Assembly: GCA_003223295.1 (NCBI GenBank)
Contig: QHYM01000099.1
Location: 56,281-120,280 of the forward strand
Origin: Acidobacteriota bacterium
GTDB taxonomy: Bacteria > Acidobacteriota > Terriglobia > Acidiferrales > UBA7541
Direction of reading: 5' to 3'
DNA: 64,000 nucleotides
A program made the translations under genes and the position numbers. The stretch's first letter is position 1. Each line of letters starts with the position of its first letter. This document shows positions 56,100 to 64,000 of the stretch, one piece after another. A model generated the notes under the pieces. It did not search any database and was not told where the DNA came from. It saw only the letters and a program-made list of their open reading frames with translations.

Positions 56100-56505
56100 A
56101 GAGCGCGTCATAAACAATCCACTCGGCCGCATTGATTTCATGGTCGTCGCGAAAATGCAAGTGGCGAAACCCTTCGGCAATGGCCTTCAAGCCCGCGCCC
56201 TCCGGCTGTTGCCACAACGTATTGTCCGTGTCCGCGCCGTTGACAATCTTTCCCAGCAGCACCAGCGCCACATCTCCGTTCAATTTGTACTTCTTCAGAA
56301 TCGCTTCAAACGAGCACTCCTTACCAAGATGTCCCAGCTCCACATCGGGCACATCAAAAGGTATGGCCCCAAGTGCTTTGGCCTGACTCATCACTTCTTG
56401 CGAAGGCACAAAATGAAACTCCGCCTTCGGGTCCACGAACTTCCGGATCAACCACGGACAGGCCACCCGGTCTACTTTCACATGTTCCCGCGTGATCCAA
56501 TTCAT
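56044..56505 (-). CDS. ChrB-like (chromate resistance) domain protein
   Basis: A 153-aa protein with the ChrB C-terminal domain pattern: WITREHVKVDRVACPWLIRKFVDPKAEFHFVP, DVPDVELGHLGKECSFEAILKKY and LAALYAYCQEMVKRG-type ending (YDALYAYCQEMV). In other bacteria ChrB senses or acts on chromate near a ChrA or MFS transporter. Here it is next to an MFS gene rather than chrA. The N-terminal ChrB domain is missing, so this is a short, stand-alone form. Confidence 0.82.
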   Translation of the reverse strand: MNWITREHVKVDRVACPWLIRKFVDPKAEFHFVPSQEVMSQAKALGAIPFDVPDVELGHLGKECSFEAILKKYKLNGDVALVLLGKIVNGADTDNTLWQQPEGAGLKAIAEGFRHLHFRDDHEINAAEWIVYDALYAYCQEMVKRGKPNGALR

Positions 56506-56667
56506 CTGCGCCCCCCAAATCCCGAATGAAAATAGGCATCGAGTGCAAAGTGTGATGCCTGGGCGACTTAAGCATACGCTTGCCTCCGCCGGAAGCCTCG
56601 TACCAGCTTGTTCTCTGGTAAGAACGAAGCGGTGTTATCCTCTCTTGGCCTTAGGGGAAGTGCACAA

Positions 56668-58824
56668 TTGGGAAAAACTGTTGTTTGCGCGACTCTCCTT
56701 GCTCTCGTACTGATCGTCTTGACGATTGCATCCGTTGCTGGGCAGGCGCCCGCCGTTCAAGAACCCCGACCGACTGGCGAGCAAGACTGGCCCGTCTACG
56801 GTGGAGCGCCCGAGAACAATCACTATTCCAGCCGTGCGCAAATTAATCGTGAAAACGTCAAGCAACTCACCGTCGCTTGGAGCTTCGACGCCGGCGAAGA
56901 AGGCGGTCTGCAAACCAGCCCGATCATTGTCGACGGAGTTCTTTACGGGCTCACCCCGACCCAGAAGGTTTTCGCTCTGGACGCCGCAACCGGAAAGCAA
57001 TTGTGGAAATTCGACTCAGGCATTCACGGCTCTCAGCCGAACCGCGGCCTTACTTACTGGAGCGACGCCAAGGACAAACGCATTCTCGTCGGCGCATCGA
57101 ATTTCCTTTACGCTCTCGATGCCGCCAGCGGCAAGCCTATTCCTGGCTTCGGCAATCAGGGACGAATAGACCTCCGAGAGAATCTGGGCCGTGAGCCGGC
57201 AACCGCCCAATCGATTTATCTAACCAGTCCGGGAATCATCTTCAAGGACCTCATCATCGTCGGCGGCCGCCTGCCGGAAACGCTGCCAGCGCCTCCCGGC
57301 GACGTTCGCGCCTACGAAGTTCGCACCGGCAAATTGCGCTGGTCGTTTCACACCATTCCGCATCCCGGCGAATTCGGCTACGCGACCTGGCCACCCAATG
57401 CTTGGAACACTTCCGGCGCTGCCAACAATTGGACCGGAATGGCGCTCGATCCGGCGCGCGGAATTGTCTATGTCCCAACCGGCTCCGCGGCCTTTGATTT
57501 CTACGGCGGGGACCGCGCCGGCGACGATCTCTTTGCCAATTGCCTGATTGCTTTGAAAGCGGAGACCGGTGAAAGAATTTGGCATTTCCAGGCCGTTCAT
57601 CACGACATTTGGGATCGCGATTTTCCTTCGCCTCCTGTGCTGCTCACGGTAAAGCACGATGGCAAAGCCGTGGACGCCGTTGCGCAAACCTCAAAACAAG
57701 GTTTTGCCTATCTCTTCGATCGCGTCAATGGCGCCCCTCTTTTCCCTATCGAGGTTCACAAATATCCCGCAAGCACTGTCCCTGGAGAGCATGCGTCCCC
57801 CAGGCAACCGCTCCCAGCGCGCCCCGCGCCTTTTGCCCGCCAGCTTCTTACGGCAGACCTCCTGACCAACCGTACTCCCGAAGCGCATCAATGGGCGCTC
57901 CAGCAATTCCGGAAATTCCGCAGCGAAGGACAATTTCTCCCCTTTTCTATCGGAGCCGACACCGTGGTTTTTCCCGGCTTCGACGGCGGCGCCGAATGGG
58001 GCGGGCCAGCCGTGGATCCGCAGACCGGCATCATCTACATCAATTCGAATGAAATGGCCTGGACCGGCGCACTCGCGCCCAACACCGGCAAAAATAGTCC
58101 GCGCTCCATCTATCTGAGCCAGTGTGGCGTCTGCCATGGCGAAAAGATGACCGGCTCGCCGCCCTCCATTCCGTCACTAGTCGGAGTGGGTGACCGCCTG
58201 ACTTGGGCGCAGATCGTCCCTATCATCAAGAACGGAAAAGGCCGCATGCCCGGCCTTCCGAGTCTCACGGAAGATCAAATCTTTGCTCTAGTCGACTACT
58301 TGACGAGCGGTGAGAACAAAGAACTGAAAAGCGCGGCGCCGCCTGCCGCGACGAAGTATCGCTTCACGGGCTATCATAAATTCCTAGATCCCGAGGGTTA
58401 TCCCGCCGTCACACCTCCCTGGGGAACCCTCAGTGCCATCGATTTGAATACCGGTGAATATGTTTGGAAAATCACCTTCGGCGAGTATCCTGAGCTTGCC
58501 GCGAAAGGCCAAGCAGATACCGGCACCGAAAACTACGGCGGACCCATCGTCACGGCTGGCGGCCTTGTATTTATCGGCGCAACGAACTTCGACAAGAAAT
58601 TCCGAGCCTACGACAAATCAACGGGCAAACTGCTCTGGCAAACAACGCTCCCCTTTTCCGGAAACGCCACGCCCGCCACCTATGAGGTAAACGGCCGGCA
58701 GCTCGTCGTTATCGCCGCAGGCGGCGGCAAGGATCCCAAATCTCATTCGGGCGGCGTCTACGTCGCCTTTGCCCTTCCCCTCGAATCTTCGCAACCAAGT
58801 CCGACTCCGCAACCACAGCACTAA
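56668..58824 (+). CDS. PQQ-dependent dehydrogenase-like propeller with internal cytochrome c segment
   Basis: About 718 aa from a TTG at 56668, chosen for AGGGGAAG just upstream and the signal peptide after it (CATLLALVLIVLTIASVAGQ). It is a quinoprotein beta-propeller, with W-type blade ends such as AATGKQLWKFDSG, VRTGKLRWSFHTI, AETGERIWHFQAV and KSTGKLLWQTTL. The heme motif C486-G-V-C489-H490 and a likely axial Met M527 (KGRMPGLP) lie between blades, not at the C-terminus. Electrons would pass from PQQ to the heme. Sugar or alcohol substrate unknown. The frame opens earlier, at a TTG at 56608. Confidence 0.85.
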   Translation: MGKTVVCATLLALVLIVLTIASVAGQAPAVQEPRPTGEQDWPVYGGAPENNHYSSRAQINRENVKQLTVAWSFDAGEEGGLQTSPIIVDGVLYGLTPTQKVFALDAATGKQLWKFDSGIHGSQPNRGLTYWSDAKDKRILVGASNFLYALDAASGKPIPGFGNQGRIDLRENLGREPATAQSIYLTSPGIIFKDLIIVGGRLPETLPAPPGDVRAYEVRTGKLRWSFHTIPHPGEFGYATWPPNAWNTSGAANNWTGMALDPARGIVYVPTGSAAFDFYGGDRAGDDLFANCLIALKAETGERIWHFQAVHHDIWDRDFPSPPVLLTVKHDGKAVDAVAQTSKQGFAYLFDRVNGAPLFPIEVHKYPASTVPGEHASPRQPLPARPAPFARQLLTADLLTNRTPEAHQWALQQFRKFRSEGQFLPFSIGADTVVFPGFDGGAEWGGPAVDPQTGIIYINSNEMAWTGALAPNTGKNSPRSIYLSQCGVCHGEKMTGSPPSIPSLVGVGDRLTWAQIVPIIKNGKGRMPGLPSLTEDQIFALVDYLTSGENKELKSAAPPAATKYRFTGYHKFLDPEGYPAVTPPWGTLSAIDLNTGEYVWKITFGEYPELAAKGQADTGTENYGGPIVTAGGLVFIGATNFDKKFRAYDKSTGKLLWQTTLPFSGNATPATYEVNGRQLVVIAAGGGKDPKSHSGGVYVAFALPLESSQPSPTPQPQH

Positions 58825-58825
58825 C

Positions 58826-59809
58826 CTAAGCAACCTGCAGAGCCCACCTCAGCACTTCCCGGGAAATGTTTGCTCCACTCACAAGCAGCACCGGACAATC
58901 GCCGCACTCGTCACTCGACTTCAGCAGCGCCGCCGCGCTTGCCGCCCCCGCTGGCTCCGCCACTACATGCTCCTCTACAAGCAGCGTAGCAATCGCCTGC
59001 AGCATCTCCTCTTCGCTGACGAGCACCACGTCATCGACGAGCTTCCTCACCTCGCGGACGTTCGCAGCTTCCGGAGTTCGCGTCGCCAGCCCGTCCGCAA
59101 TGGTGTCGCACGCCTCCGTGCCCACGACTTTGCCTTCCTTCCAGGAAAGGTAATACGCCGGTGCGCGCTCCGCCTGCACTCCAATAATTCTTAGCTTCGG
59201 CGCGATCTGTTTCGCCGCTGCGGCAATCCCGCGAATCAGTGCCGTATCGCCCATCGGAACGAAGATTGCCGTGGCCTTCGGAAGCTGCTCCAGAATTTCG
59301 CAAACAATCGTCGCTGGCCCCGCTGGCAGGTCCACATCCGTCGCATCATTCAGGAAGAACACGCCCGGTTGCTTCGCGTACTCTGCCGCCAATTCGAACG
59401 CCGATGCCAGATCGCCTCCGCCGCTCTCCACAATCACGGCTCCCAGCGTCGCAATTCGCCCGCGCTTCACCGGGTTGCAGTTCGCCGGCAAGAAAATCTT
59501 CGCGGCAATGCCAAACTCCTTTGCCGCATACGCCACAGCCGCCCCGTGATTCCCCGTGCTCGAAGCCACCACTTCCCGCACAGTTCCCTTCTTCATCCTT
59601 TCCGCCAGCGCGTAAAGCGCCCCGCGCACTTTAAACGATCCCGTCGGCAGCTCTGTCTCCAACTTCAAATAAACGTTTTTCCCCACGCGTTCGCCCAGAA
59701 ATGGCGCGTGGATGAGTCGTGTCGGTGCAAAATACTTCGCCAGAAGTTTCTGCGCTTCTCGAATCGTCGCAAGGCTTGGCTGTATTTGCACGCCCGGTCC
59801 AGCGCTCAT
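58826..59809 (-). CDS. Threonine/serine dehydratase-like PLP enzyme
   Basis: A 327-aa fold-type II PLP enzyme. The Schiff-base lysine is K60 in PTGSFKVRGA, the phosphate-binding loop is probably GGGDLA or the later MGDTALIRG, and ASSTGNHGAAVAYAAKEFG is the substrate loop typical of threonine deaminases and serine racemase. It lacks the C-terminal regulatory ACT domain, so it is a short catabolic-type dehydratase or racemase. I start at the ATG at 59809, with AAGGAG upstream; the frame opens earlier. It converges on the PQQ dehydrogenase, one base between them. Confidence 0.88.
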   Translation of the reverse strand: MSAGPGVQIQPSLATIREAQKLLAKYFAPTRLIHAPFLGERVGKNVYLKLETELPTGSFKVRGALYALAERMKKGTVREVVASSTGNHGAAVAYAAKEFGIAAKIFLPANCNPVKRGRIATLGAVIVESGGGDLASAFELAAEYAKQPGVFFLNDATDVDLPAGPATIVCEILEQLPKATAIFVPMGDTALIRGIAAAAKQIAPKLRIIGVQAERAPAYYLSWKEGKVVGTEACDTIADGLATRTPEAANVREVRKLVDDVVLVSEEEMLQAIATLLVEEHVVAEPAGAASAAALLKSSDECGDCPVLLVSGANISREVLRWALQVA

Positions 59810-59894
59810 TCGCCCTCGCTCCTTCTTGTCACCAGCTCCAGCTAACTTCAGCAGGCCCCAACTCCCTCGCACCCTTCTTTTCTGGAGGCCCCGC

Positions 59895-59903
59895 ATAATA
59901 GCA
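59895..59903 (-). promoter_or_regulatory. Extended -10 candidate for the dehydratase gene
   Basis: TGCTATTAT on the minus strand (TG-N-TATTAT), about 86 bp before the chosen ATG. No clear -35 was seen. Confidence 0.35.
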
Positions 59904-60094
59904 GATATCAATTAAGCACTCGCCCGGCATCACGTCGGCAGGATCGTTTGCTTCTAAGTTATTCTTTCTACAGACCCTTACACCTAAGGCTTGCGACTTT
60001 TGTCCTGGCTGCGGGTTAGATATGGCAGGCGACCCCCACTGGCAAATGGTCGCGCTCGCAGCAACGCCCGGCACATGCCAGAAAGGTGAACATC

Positions 60095-61300
60095 ATGCGT
60101 ATCGCGCGCTTCATTCTCTCGCTTCTGCTCGCAGCAGGAATCCTGGCGATTCCCATTCCATCTCAAGCGCAAGTTGCTGTGGGCATCTCCGTCCGCATCG
60201 GTCCCCCGGTCTTGCCGGTCTATGCGCAACCCATCTGTCCCGGCCCTGATTACATCTGGGTTCCGGGCTATTGGGCCTATGGTGATGACGACTATTTCTG
60301 GGTCCCGGGCACCTGGGTGCTTGCCCCTGAACCAGGCCTGCTTTGGACGCCAGGCTACTGGGGCTGGAACAACGGTTTCTACATGTGGCACGCCGGGTAT
60401 TGGGGACCGAGAGTGGGCTTCTATGGCGGCGTTAACTACGGTTTCGGCTATCCAGGCAGCGGATTCTACGGCGGCTATTGGCGCGGCCGCAACTACTACT
60501 ACAATCGCTCGGTCACCAACGTCAACGTAACCGTCATCCACAATGTCTACGAAAAGAGGTTCGAAGAGCGCAACGTCACCCGCGTCAGCTTTAATGGCGG
60601 CCCGGGAGGAGTCAACAGACGGCCCGATCGGGATGAGCGCCGCGCTGAACACGAGCGCCACGTCTCCATGACCTCCGAACAATCTCGCCACTTCGAAGCG
60701 GCTCGCGGCGATCGTAACTTCCGGGCTTCAGTCAATCACGGCCGCCCGGAAGTCGCTGCAACGGAGCGGCCCGGCCGATTCGAACGTGGTCGCGATGAGG
60801 ACCGTGGCAGAGGCGACGACCGCGGCAGAGGCAACGACAGGAACCGCCCGTCGGACATTCGGGAATCCAACCGTTCCGGAAGGCCCTTCGATAATAGCGA
60901 ACGCAACTCCCATGACCGTCCGGGAAGGGGCCCCGAGAATAACGGCCGCGACTTCGATCGTCCGCCCTCGGAGCGGCATTCAGACCATCCGTCCTCTAAT
61001 CCCAGGCTGGAGGAAAAGCACCAAAGAGATTTCGACAAGATGCAACGTCAGCAGGATGCCGACCGCCAAAAAATGCAGCGGCAGCAGGAGCGAGAGCAGC
61101 AGAAAATCGATCGTCAAAAGCCGAATCAAGGCCGTCAGGATCAGCTCCAGCGCCGCCAGCAACAACAAATGGACCAGATGAATCGCCAGCACGATCAGCA
61201 AGCGGAAAAGATGCAGCAGCGCCAGGAGCGCGAACATAAAGATAAAGGACAACAGAAACAGGAAGGCAAGCCACACGGCAACGGCCACGATCGGCCCTGA
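60095..61300 (+). CDS. YXWXP-repeat secreted protein with basic, glutamine-rich tail
   Basis: A 401-aa protein from the ATG at 60095 (AAAGGTGA upstream). After a signal peptide (FILSLLLAAGILAIPIPSQA), five aromatic repeats of the type YxWVPGxW/WxPGYW run to about residue 110, ending in YWGPRVGFYGG. A tyrosine- and glycine-rich region follows (GFGYPGSGFYGGYWRGRNYYYN). The C-terminal ~200 residues are highly charged and rich in R, D, Q, H and N, with coiled Q/R/K stretches near the end (MQRQQ, LQRRQQQQ). YXWXP proteins are thought to be cell-surface or periplasmic; the tail looks disordered. Confidence 0.82.
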   Translation: MRIARFILSLLLAAGILAIPIPSQAQVAVGISVRIGPPVLPVYAQPICPGPDYIWVPGYWAYGDDDYFWVPGTWVLAPEPGLLWTPGYWGWNNGFYMWHAGYWGPRVGFYGGVNYGFGYPGSGFYGGYWRGRNYYYNRSVTNVNVTVIHNVYEKRFEERNVTRVSFNGGPGGVNRRPDRDERRAEHERHVSMTSEQSRHFEAARGDRNFRASVNHGRPEVAATERPGRFERGRDEDRGRGDDRGRGNDRNRPSDIRESNRSGRPFDNSERNSHDRPGRGPENNGRDFDRPPSERHSDHPSSNPRLEEKHQRDFDKMQRQQDADRQKMQRQQEREQQKIDRQKPNQGRQDQLQRRQQQQMDQMNRQHDQQAEKMQQRQEREHKDKGQQKQEGKPHGNGHDRP

Positions 61301-61339
61301 AAAGCTAGCCCTCGCTCGCCTGTAAGCCCACAAGCCAAC

Positions 61340-61374
61340 AAGAGCCGGAAACACGCGACTTGTTTCCGGCTCTT
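61340..61374. terminator. Perfect 14-bp inverted repeat after the YXWXP gene
   Basis: AAGAGCCGGAAACA and TGTTTCCGGCTCTT with a 7-base loop (CGCGACT). It lies 40 bp after the stop and 157 bp before the GntR promoter -35. No T-tract follows, so it may be a Rho-dependent stop, an mRNA-protecting hairpin or a regulator site rather than a classic terminator. Confidence 0.55.
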
Positions 61375-61495
61375 GCCATTCTGTATGCCCTATAATGCCC
61401 TATCTCTCTTCATTTGCGGTCTTCGCAGAACCTCGCTGAGCGAAAACGACGCACGCGAAGTTTCAGGCTCGTACGAGGCTGACCCAGAAATGACC

Positions 61496-61524
61496 TTGAC
61501 AGCGTAAGTTGAAGAAGATATAAG
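61496..61524 (+). promoter_or_regulatory. Sigma70-like promoter for the GntR-family regulator
   Basis: TTGACA, exactly 17 bp, TATAAG. The predicted start is near 61530, inside the operator palindrome that follows. Confidence 0.85.
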
Positions 61525-61526
61525 CT

Positions 61527-61554
61527 CACCCCAGTTGTCTAGACAACTGGGGTG
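61527..61554. promoter_or_regulatory. Perfect 28-bp palindromic operator of the GntR-family regulator
   Basis: Each half is CACCCCAGTTGTCT read toward the centre, giving TTGTCTAGACAA at the middle. The core GTCTAGAC resembles operators of HutC-subfamily regulators such as DasR/NagR. It overlaps the expected transcription start of the regulator gene, so bound protein should block it (autoregulation). Confidence 0.82.
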
Positions 61555-61558
61555 TGAA

Positions 61559-62329
61559 GTGGAGTCCCTCAATCTCGACCGCCACAGCGTCGTTCCTCTC
61601 TATTTTCAGATTCAGCAGCATCTTCTTCAAGACATTCGCTCGGGCAGGCTCAAGGCCGGCAAACCCCTTCCTTCCGAGGAAGTCATTTCCAAACGCCTGC
61701 GCGTCAGCCGCATGACGGCACGGCAGGCCCTCAAGTCTCTTTGTAGCTTGGGCGTCGCTTATAGCCAGCGCGGCAAAGGGACGTTTGTTTCCGAGATCAA
61801 GTTGGAAAAAAACTTCCGGCAGGTGCAATCCTTCACCGAAGAGATGGAGGCTCGCGGTTCCAGGCCGCATTCCAAGTTGATTTCTTCCGAAGTCGTTCCC
61901 GTCGGGGAGGAAGCGGCCCTGGCCCTGCGCCTCCCGCCTGAAGAAAAAGTGATTCGCATACGTCGCGTGCGAGTAGCGGACGCGCTGCCCATGGGAGTGG
62001 AGACCACATGCCTGCCGCAGCCACTTTGCCCGGACTTGCTTGACAAGTTTGATCCCCGCACTTCGCTTTACCGCACGCTTTCACAGGGTTATGGAATCCA
62101 TATCGTGCAGGCAGACGAAGTCGTGGAGGCGGGCCTGGCCAATTCGGAAGAGGCGCGGCTTCTGGGCATCTCGAAAGGAAGCCCCGTCTTTCTGTTTACG
62201 CGCACTTCCTATGTGCAAGGCGGGCAGGCCGTGGAGTACGTCAAATCTACATTCCGCGGCGACCGTTACAAGATTACGAACCGATTAGGGCAGTCCGGCA
62301 ATGACAATTCTTCGGGGGGTGGCATGTGA
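61559..62329 (+). CDS. GntR/HutC-subfamily transcriptional regulator
   Basis: A 256-aa regulator. The N-terminal winged helix (VVPLYFQIQQHLLQDIRSGRL...LPSEEVISKRLRVSRMTARQAL) is GntR type, and the C-terminal part is a UTRA effector domain (FTEEMEARG...VIRIRRVRVADALPMGVETTCLP...). I start at the GTG at 61559, six bases past GGGG and downstream of the predicted transcription start; an upstream TTG at 61535 lies inside the operator. HutC relatives answer to small sugars or amino acids, so this may control the TonB-dependent receptor 90 bp downstream. Confidence 0.9.
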   Translation: MESLNLDRHSVVPLYFQIQQHLLQDIRSGRLKAGKPLPSEEVISKRLRVSRMTARQALKSLCSLGVAYSQRGKGTFVSEIKLEKNFRQVQSFTEEMEARGSRPHSKLISSEVVPVGEEAALALRLPPEEKVIRIRRVRVADALPMGVETTCLPQPLCPDLLDKFDPRTSLYRTLSQGYGIHIVQADEVVEAGLANSEEARLLGISKGSPVFLFTRTSYVQGGQAVEYVKSTFRGDRYKITNRLGQSGNDNSSGGGM

Positions 62330-62418
62330 ACGTAGGAGTGAACAAAGTGGCATTTCTCACTGGCAAAAGCAGTTTTGGCTTGAAGTCAGCGATAGTGGGG
62401 GAACGAAGGAGGTTTTGT

Positions 62419-64000
62419 ATGAAGAGCATGGCAGGCAAATGTTTGGGCGTGCTTTTGTTCGTGTTTAGCCTGAGTTGCACGAGCTTTGGGCAGAACACTA
62501 CCGGCACAATTCTCGGAACGGTTTCTGACTCCAAAGGCGGCGCCATAGCGAATGTCACCGTCACGATTACGAACTCAGATCAAAATGTCGTCGTTCGCAC
62601 CATTACTACCGACGAGCAGGGTCAGTTCACCGTCCCGCTCCTGCCGGTGGGACGTTACAGCGTCAAGGCAGAGGCTTCCGGCTTCAAAAAAGCAGTCCAC
62701 TCCGGTCTCGTTCTGAACGTCAGCGACAAACTCGCTGTCAATCTCACACTCGAAGTGGGCGCCGTCAATGAAACCGTTACCGTGGAAGCCACTTCGCTCC
62801 AGGTTGATACGCAGAGCGCAACCGCCACCGGCGTAATTTCCGGCCTGCAACTTCGCGAACTCTCCCTCAACAGTCGCAACTACGCGCAACTCGTTCTGCT
62901 CGTGCCCGGCGCTTCCGATTCCGGCAACGCCGACCAGATTTTCCCGGGCGCCACCGCTCCGCTCGGCACAAACGTAATGAGCTTCCAGATCAACGGCAAC
63001 CGCCGCGAGGAAAACAATTGGCAGGTGGACGGCGCCGACAATGTGGATCGCGGTTCTAACCTCACGCTGCTCTCCTTCCCCAGCATCGACGCGATCAGCG
63101 AATTTCGCGTCGTTCGTGGCGTGTATGACGCCGAGTCCGGTCGTTCCGCGGGCGCTCAGGTCAACGTTATAACCCGCTCCGGCACCAGCAACCTTCATGG
63201 CGGGCTTTACGAGTTTTTCCGCAATGACGACCTCAACGCCAACAGCTTCGTCAATAACAGCGCAAAGGTACGTCGTCCCCCGCTGCGCTATAACAACTTC
63301 GGTGGAACCCTCGGCGGCCCCGTCTATATTCCCGGCATCTACAAGCAGCGTGACAAAACTTTCTTTTTTGTGTCCGAGGAAGCGCGCCGCATCGTTACCT
63401 ACTCCAATCCCGTGGCCACTATTCCGTATTCCGGCATGGCCAACGGCCAGTTCAACCACGTTGTTTGCACGCAGTGGGCAAACAGCAATGGCTCGCCAGG
63501 CGCATGTCAGGCCTACGGTACGAGTATTCCCTCTACCTCTTTTGATCCCATTGCCGCAGCCTATGTCAAAGACATGGTGAAGATTGATCACGTCTTCGGC
63601 CCCAAACTGACGGTCAATGGTAAGTACCTGAATGACACCAATCCGACCATCGAGGCGGGCGGTCTCTTTACAAGCATGCCCGTTCTTGGCATCGCCACCA
63701 CAGCTACTCACGCGCCGGGGCATCAGTACAATATCGCCGCCACCTTCACGCCCAATCCGAGGTTCTTGATTGACGCCGGTTACCGCTACTCCTATGGCGC
63801 ACTCATTAGCCACGTTACTGGTGCGGAGAACTTCTCTCAATCACCGGATGTCCAGACTGCCATCGGCAGCGCCTTCCCCTTCCAAAACCTGCTCGGTCGT
63901 GTACCTAGCATCTCTTGGCCTACTGGAGTGGCAACCAACGTCACCACTTTTGGTCCTTACAATGACTACAACACCAATCACACCACATACGGCAATGTGA
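62419..64000 (+). CDS. Oar-type TonB-dependent receptor with N-terminal carboxypeptidase-like domain (3' partial)
   Basis: AAGGAGG precedes the ATG. The open frame runs off the window (527 codons seen). After a signal peptide (GVLLFVFSLSCTSFGQ), a carboxypeptidase-regulatory-like Ig domain (GTILGTVSDSKGGAIANVTVTIT...QFTVPLLPVGRYSVKAEASGF) leads to the plug domain (LQLRELSLNSRNYAQLVLLVPG...QVDGADNVDRGSN...AQVNVITRSGTSNLHGGLYEFFRND). Barrel strands follow (FGGTLGGPVYIPGIYKQRDKTFFFVSEEARR). It should import large nutrients with TonB energy. Near residue 380 the order AAAYVKDMVKIDHVFG lacks a linker that relatives usually have. A long antisense frame on the minus strand is a shadow. Confidence 0.9.
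   Translation, partial: MKSMAGKCLGVLLFVFSLSCTSFGQNTTGTILGTVSDSKGGAIANVTVTITNSDQNVVVRTITTDEQGQFTVPLLPVGRYSVKAEASGFKKAVHSGLVLNVSDKLAVNLTLEVGAVNETVTVEATSLQVDTQSATATGVISGLQLRELSLNSRNYAQLVLLVPGASDSGNADQIFPGATAPLGTNVMSFQINGNRREENNWQVDGADNVDRGSNLTLLSFPSIDAISEFRVVRGVYDAESGRSAGAQVNVITRSGTSNLHGGLYEFFRNDDLNANSFVNNSAKVRRPPLRYNNFGGTLGGPVYIPGIYKQRDKTFFFVSEEARRIVTYSNPVATIPYSGMANGQFNHVVCTQWANSNGSPGACQAYGTSIPSTSFDPIAAAYVKDMVKIDHVFGPKLTVNGKYLNDTNPTIEAGGLFTSMPVLGIATTATHAPGHQYNIAATFTPNPRFLIDAGYRYSYGALISHVTGAENFSQSPDVQTAIGSAFPFQNLLGRVPSISWPTGVATNVTTFGPYNDYNTNHTTYGNV

Noticed and set aside
62575..63840. A 421-codon minus-strand frame opposite the TonB-dependent receptor
   Set aside because: Shadow of the receptor frame, which has signal peptide, family motifs and a strong ribosome site.

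Overview
The window looks like a stretch of chromosome from an Acidobacteriota-type bacterium. This is an inference from gene content: an Oar-type TonB-dependent receptor with an N-terminal carboxypeptidase-regulatory-like domain, S9 and paired M16 peptidases, a DUF5916/CBM9 outer-membrane-like protein, LssY C-terminal and YXWXP-repeat proteins, and many secreted TPR proteins. There are no rRNAs, tRNAs, insertion sequences, prophage genes or CRISPR arrays that I can see. It reads as ordinary core chromosome with interesting intergenic DNA.

Layout. 1-7.8 kb (+): the 3' end of a transglutaminase/DUF4129 gene, then a tightly packed run rimO-yacG-pgpA-(TIG/NHL protein)-cinA-thpR-plsY-gpsA, with several stop/start overlaps, joining translation quality control to phospholipid synthesis. 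7.9-14.1 kb (+): a Cache-HAMP-HD-GYP c-di-GMP phosphodiesterase, a small membrane protein, ftsY, ribD and a secreted TPR protein. 14.1-16.4 kb: a zinc alcohol dehydrogenase (-), riboflavin synthase ribE (+) and a small secreted protein (-). 16.4-22.8 kb (-): one probable operon, histidine kinase - sigma54 response regulator - mobA - MlaF-like ABC ATPase - APC permease, with a sigma54-type promoter and a dyad directly upstream. 22.9-25.2 kb (+): groES-groEL with a sigma70 promoter overlapping a CIRCE operator and a clear terminator. 25.2-29.3 kb (+): two unknown genes, a DUF47-Pit phosphate uptake pair, a DoxX protein and a small unknown gene.

29.3-32.7 kb: a phytanoyl-CoA dioxygenase-like gene (-) preceded by an unusual leader, then ribBA (+) preceded by two degenerate 7-bp-period arrays, then a repeat-rich gap and a ComEA-like helix-hairpin-helix gene broken by one TAG. 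32.7-36.3 kb (-): a Rossmann/DUF2520 protein and an active/inactive M16 peptidase pair. 36.4-39.6 kb: a family 2 glycosyltransferase (+) converging on uvrB (-). 39.7-49.7 kb (-): a secreted unknown, a frameshifted S9 peptidase with an apparent internal deletion, an AsmA-like protein, lepB, rnc and two secreted TPR proteins. 49.9-56.5 kb: an LssY-C protein (+), alpha-L-fucosidase, DUF5916 protein, MFS transporter and ChrB-like protein (all -). 56.7-64 kb: a PQQ dehydrogenase with an internal cytochrome c segment (+), a threonine dehydratase-like enzyme (-), a YXWXP protein (+), a GntR/HutC regulator with its own promoter and a perfect 28-bp operator palindrome (+), and the start of a TonB-dependent receptor (+), cut by the window edge.

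The most novel-looking signals are intergenic. Three arrays with an exact 7-bp period keep a fixed 4-base core and vary the other three bases, with a different core at each place (TTTC before groEL, ACTG and TCAC before ribBA). A compact minus-strand element at 30.33-30.48 kb combines a promoter, a leaderless 17-codon ORF, a hairpin, a 13-nt full complement to the 16S 3' tail, an overlapping 6-codon ORF and a terminator-like hairpin.
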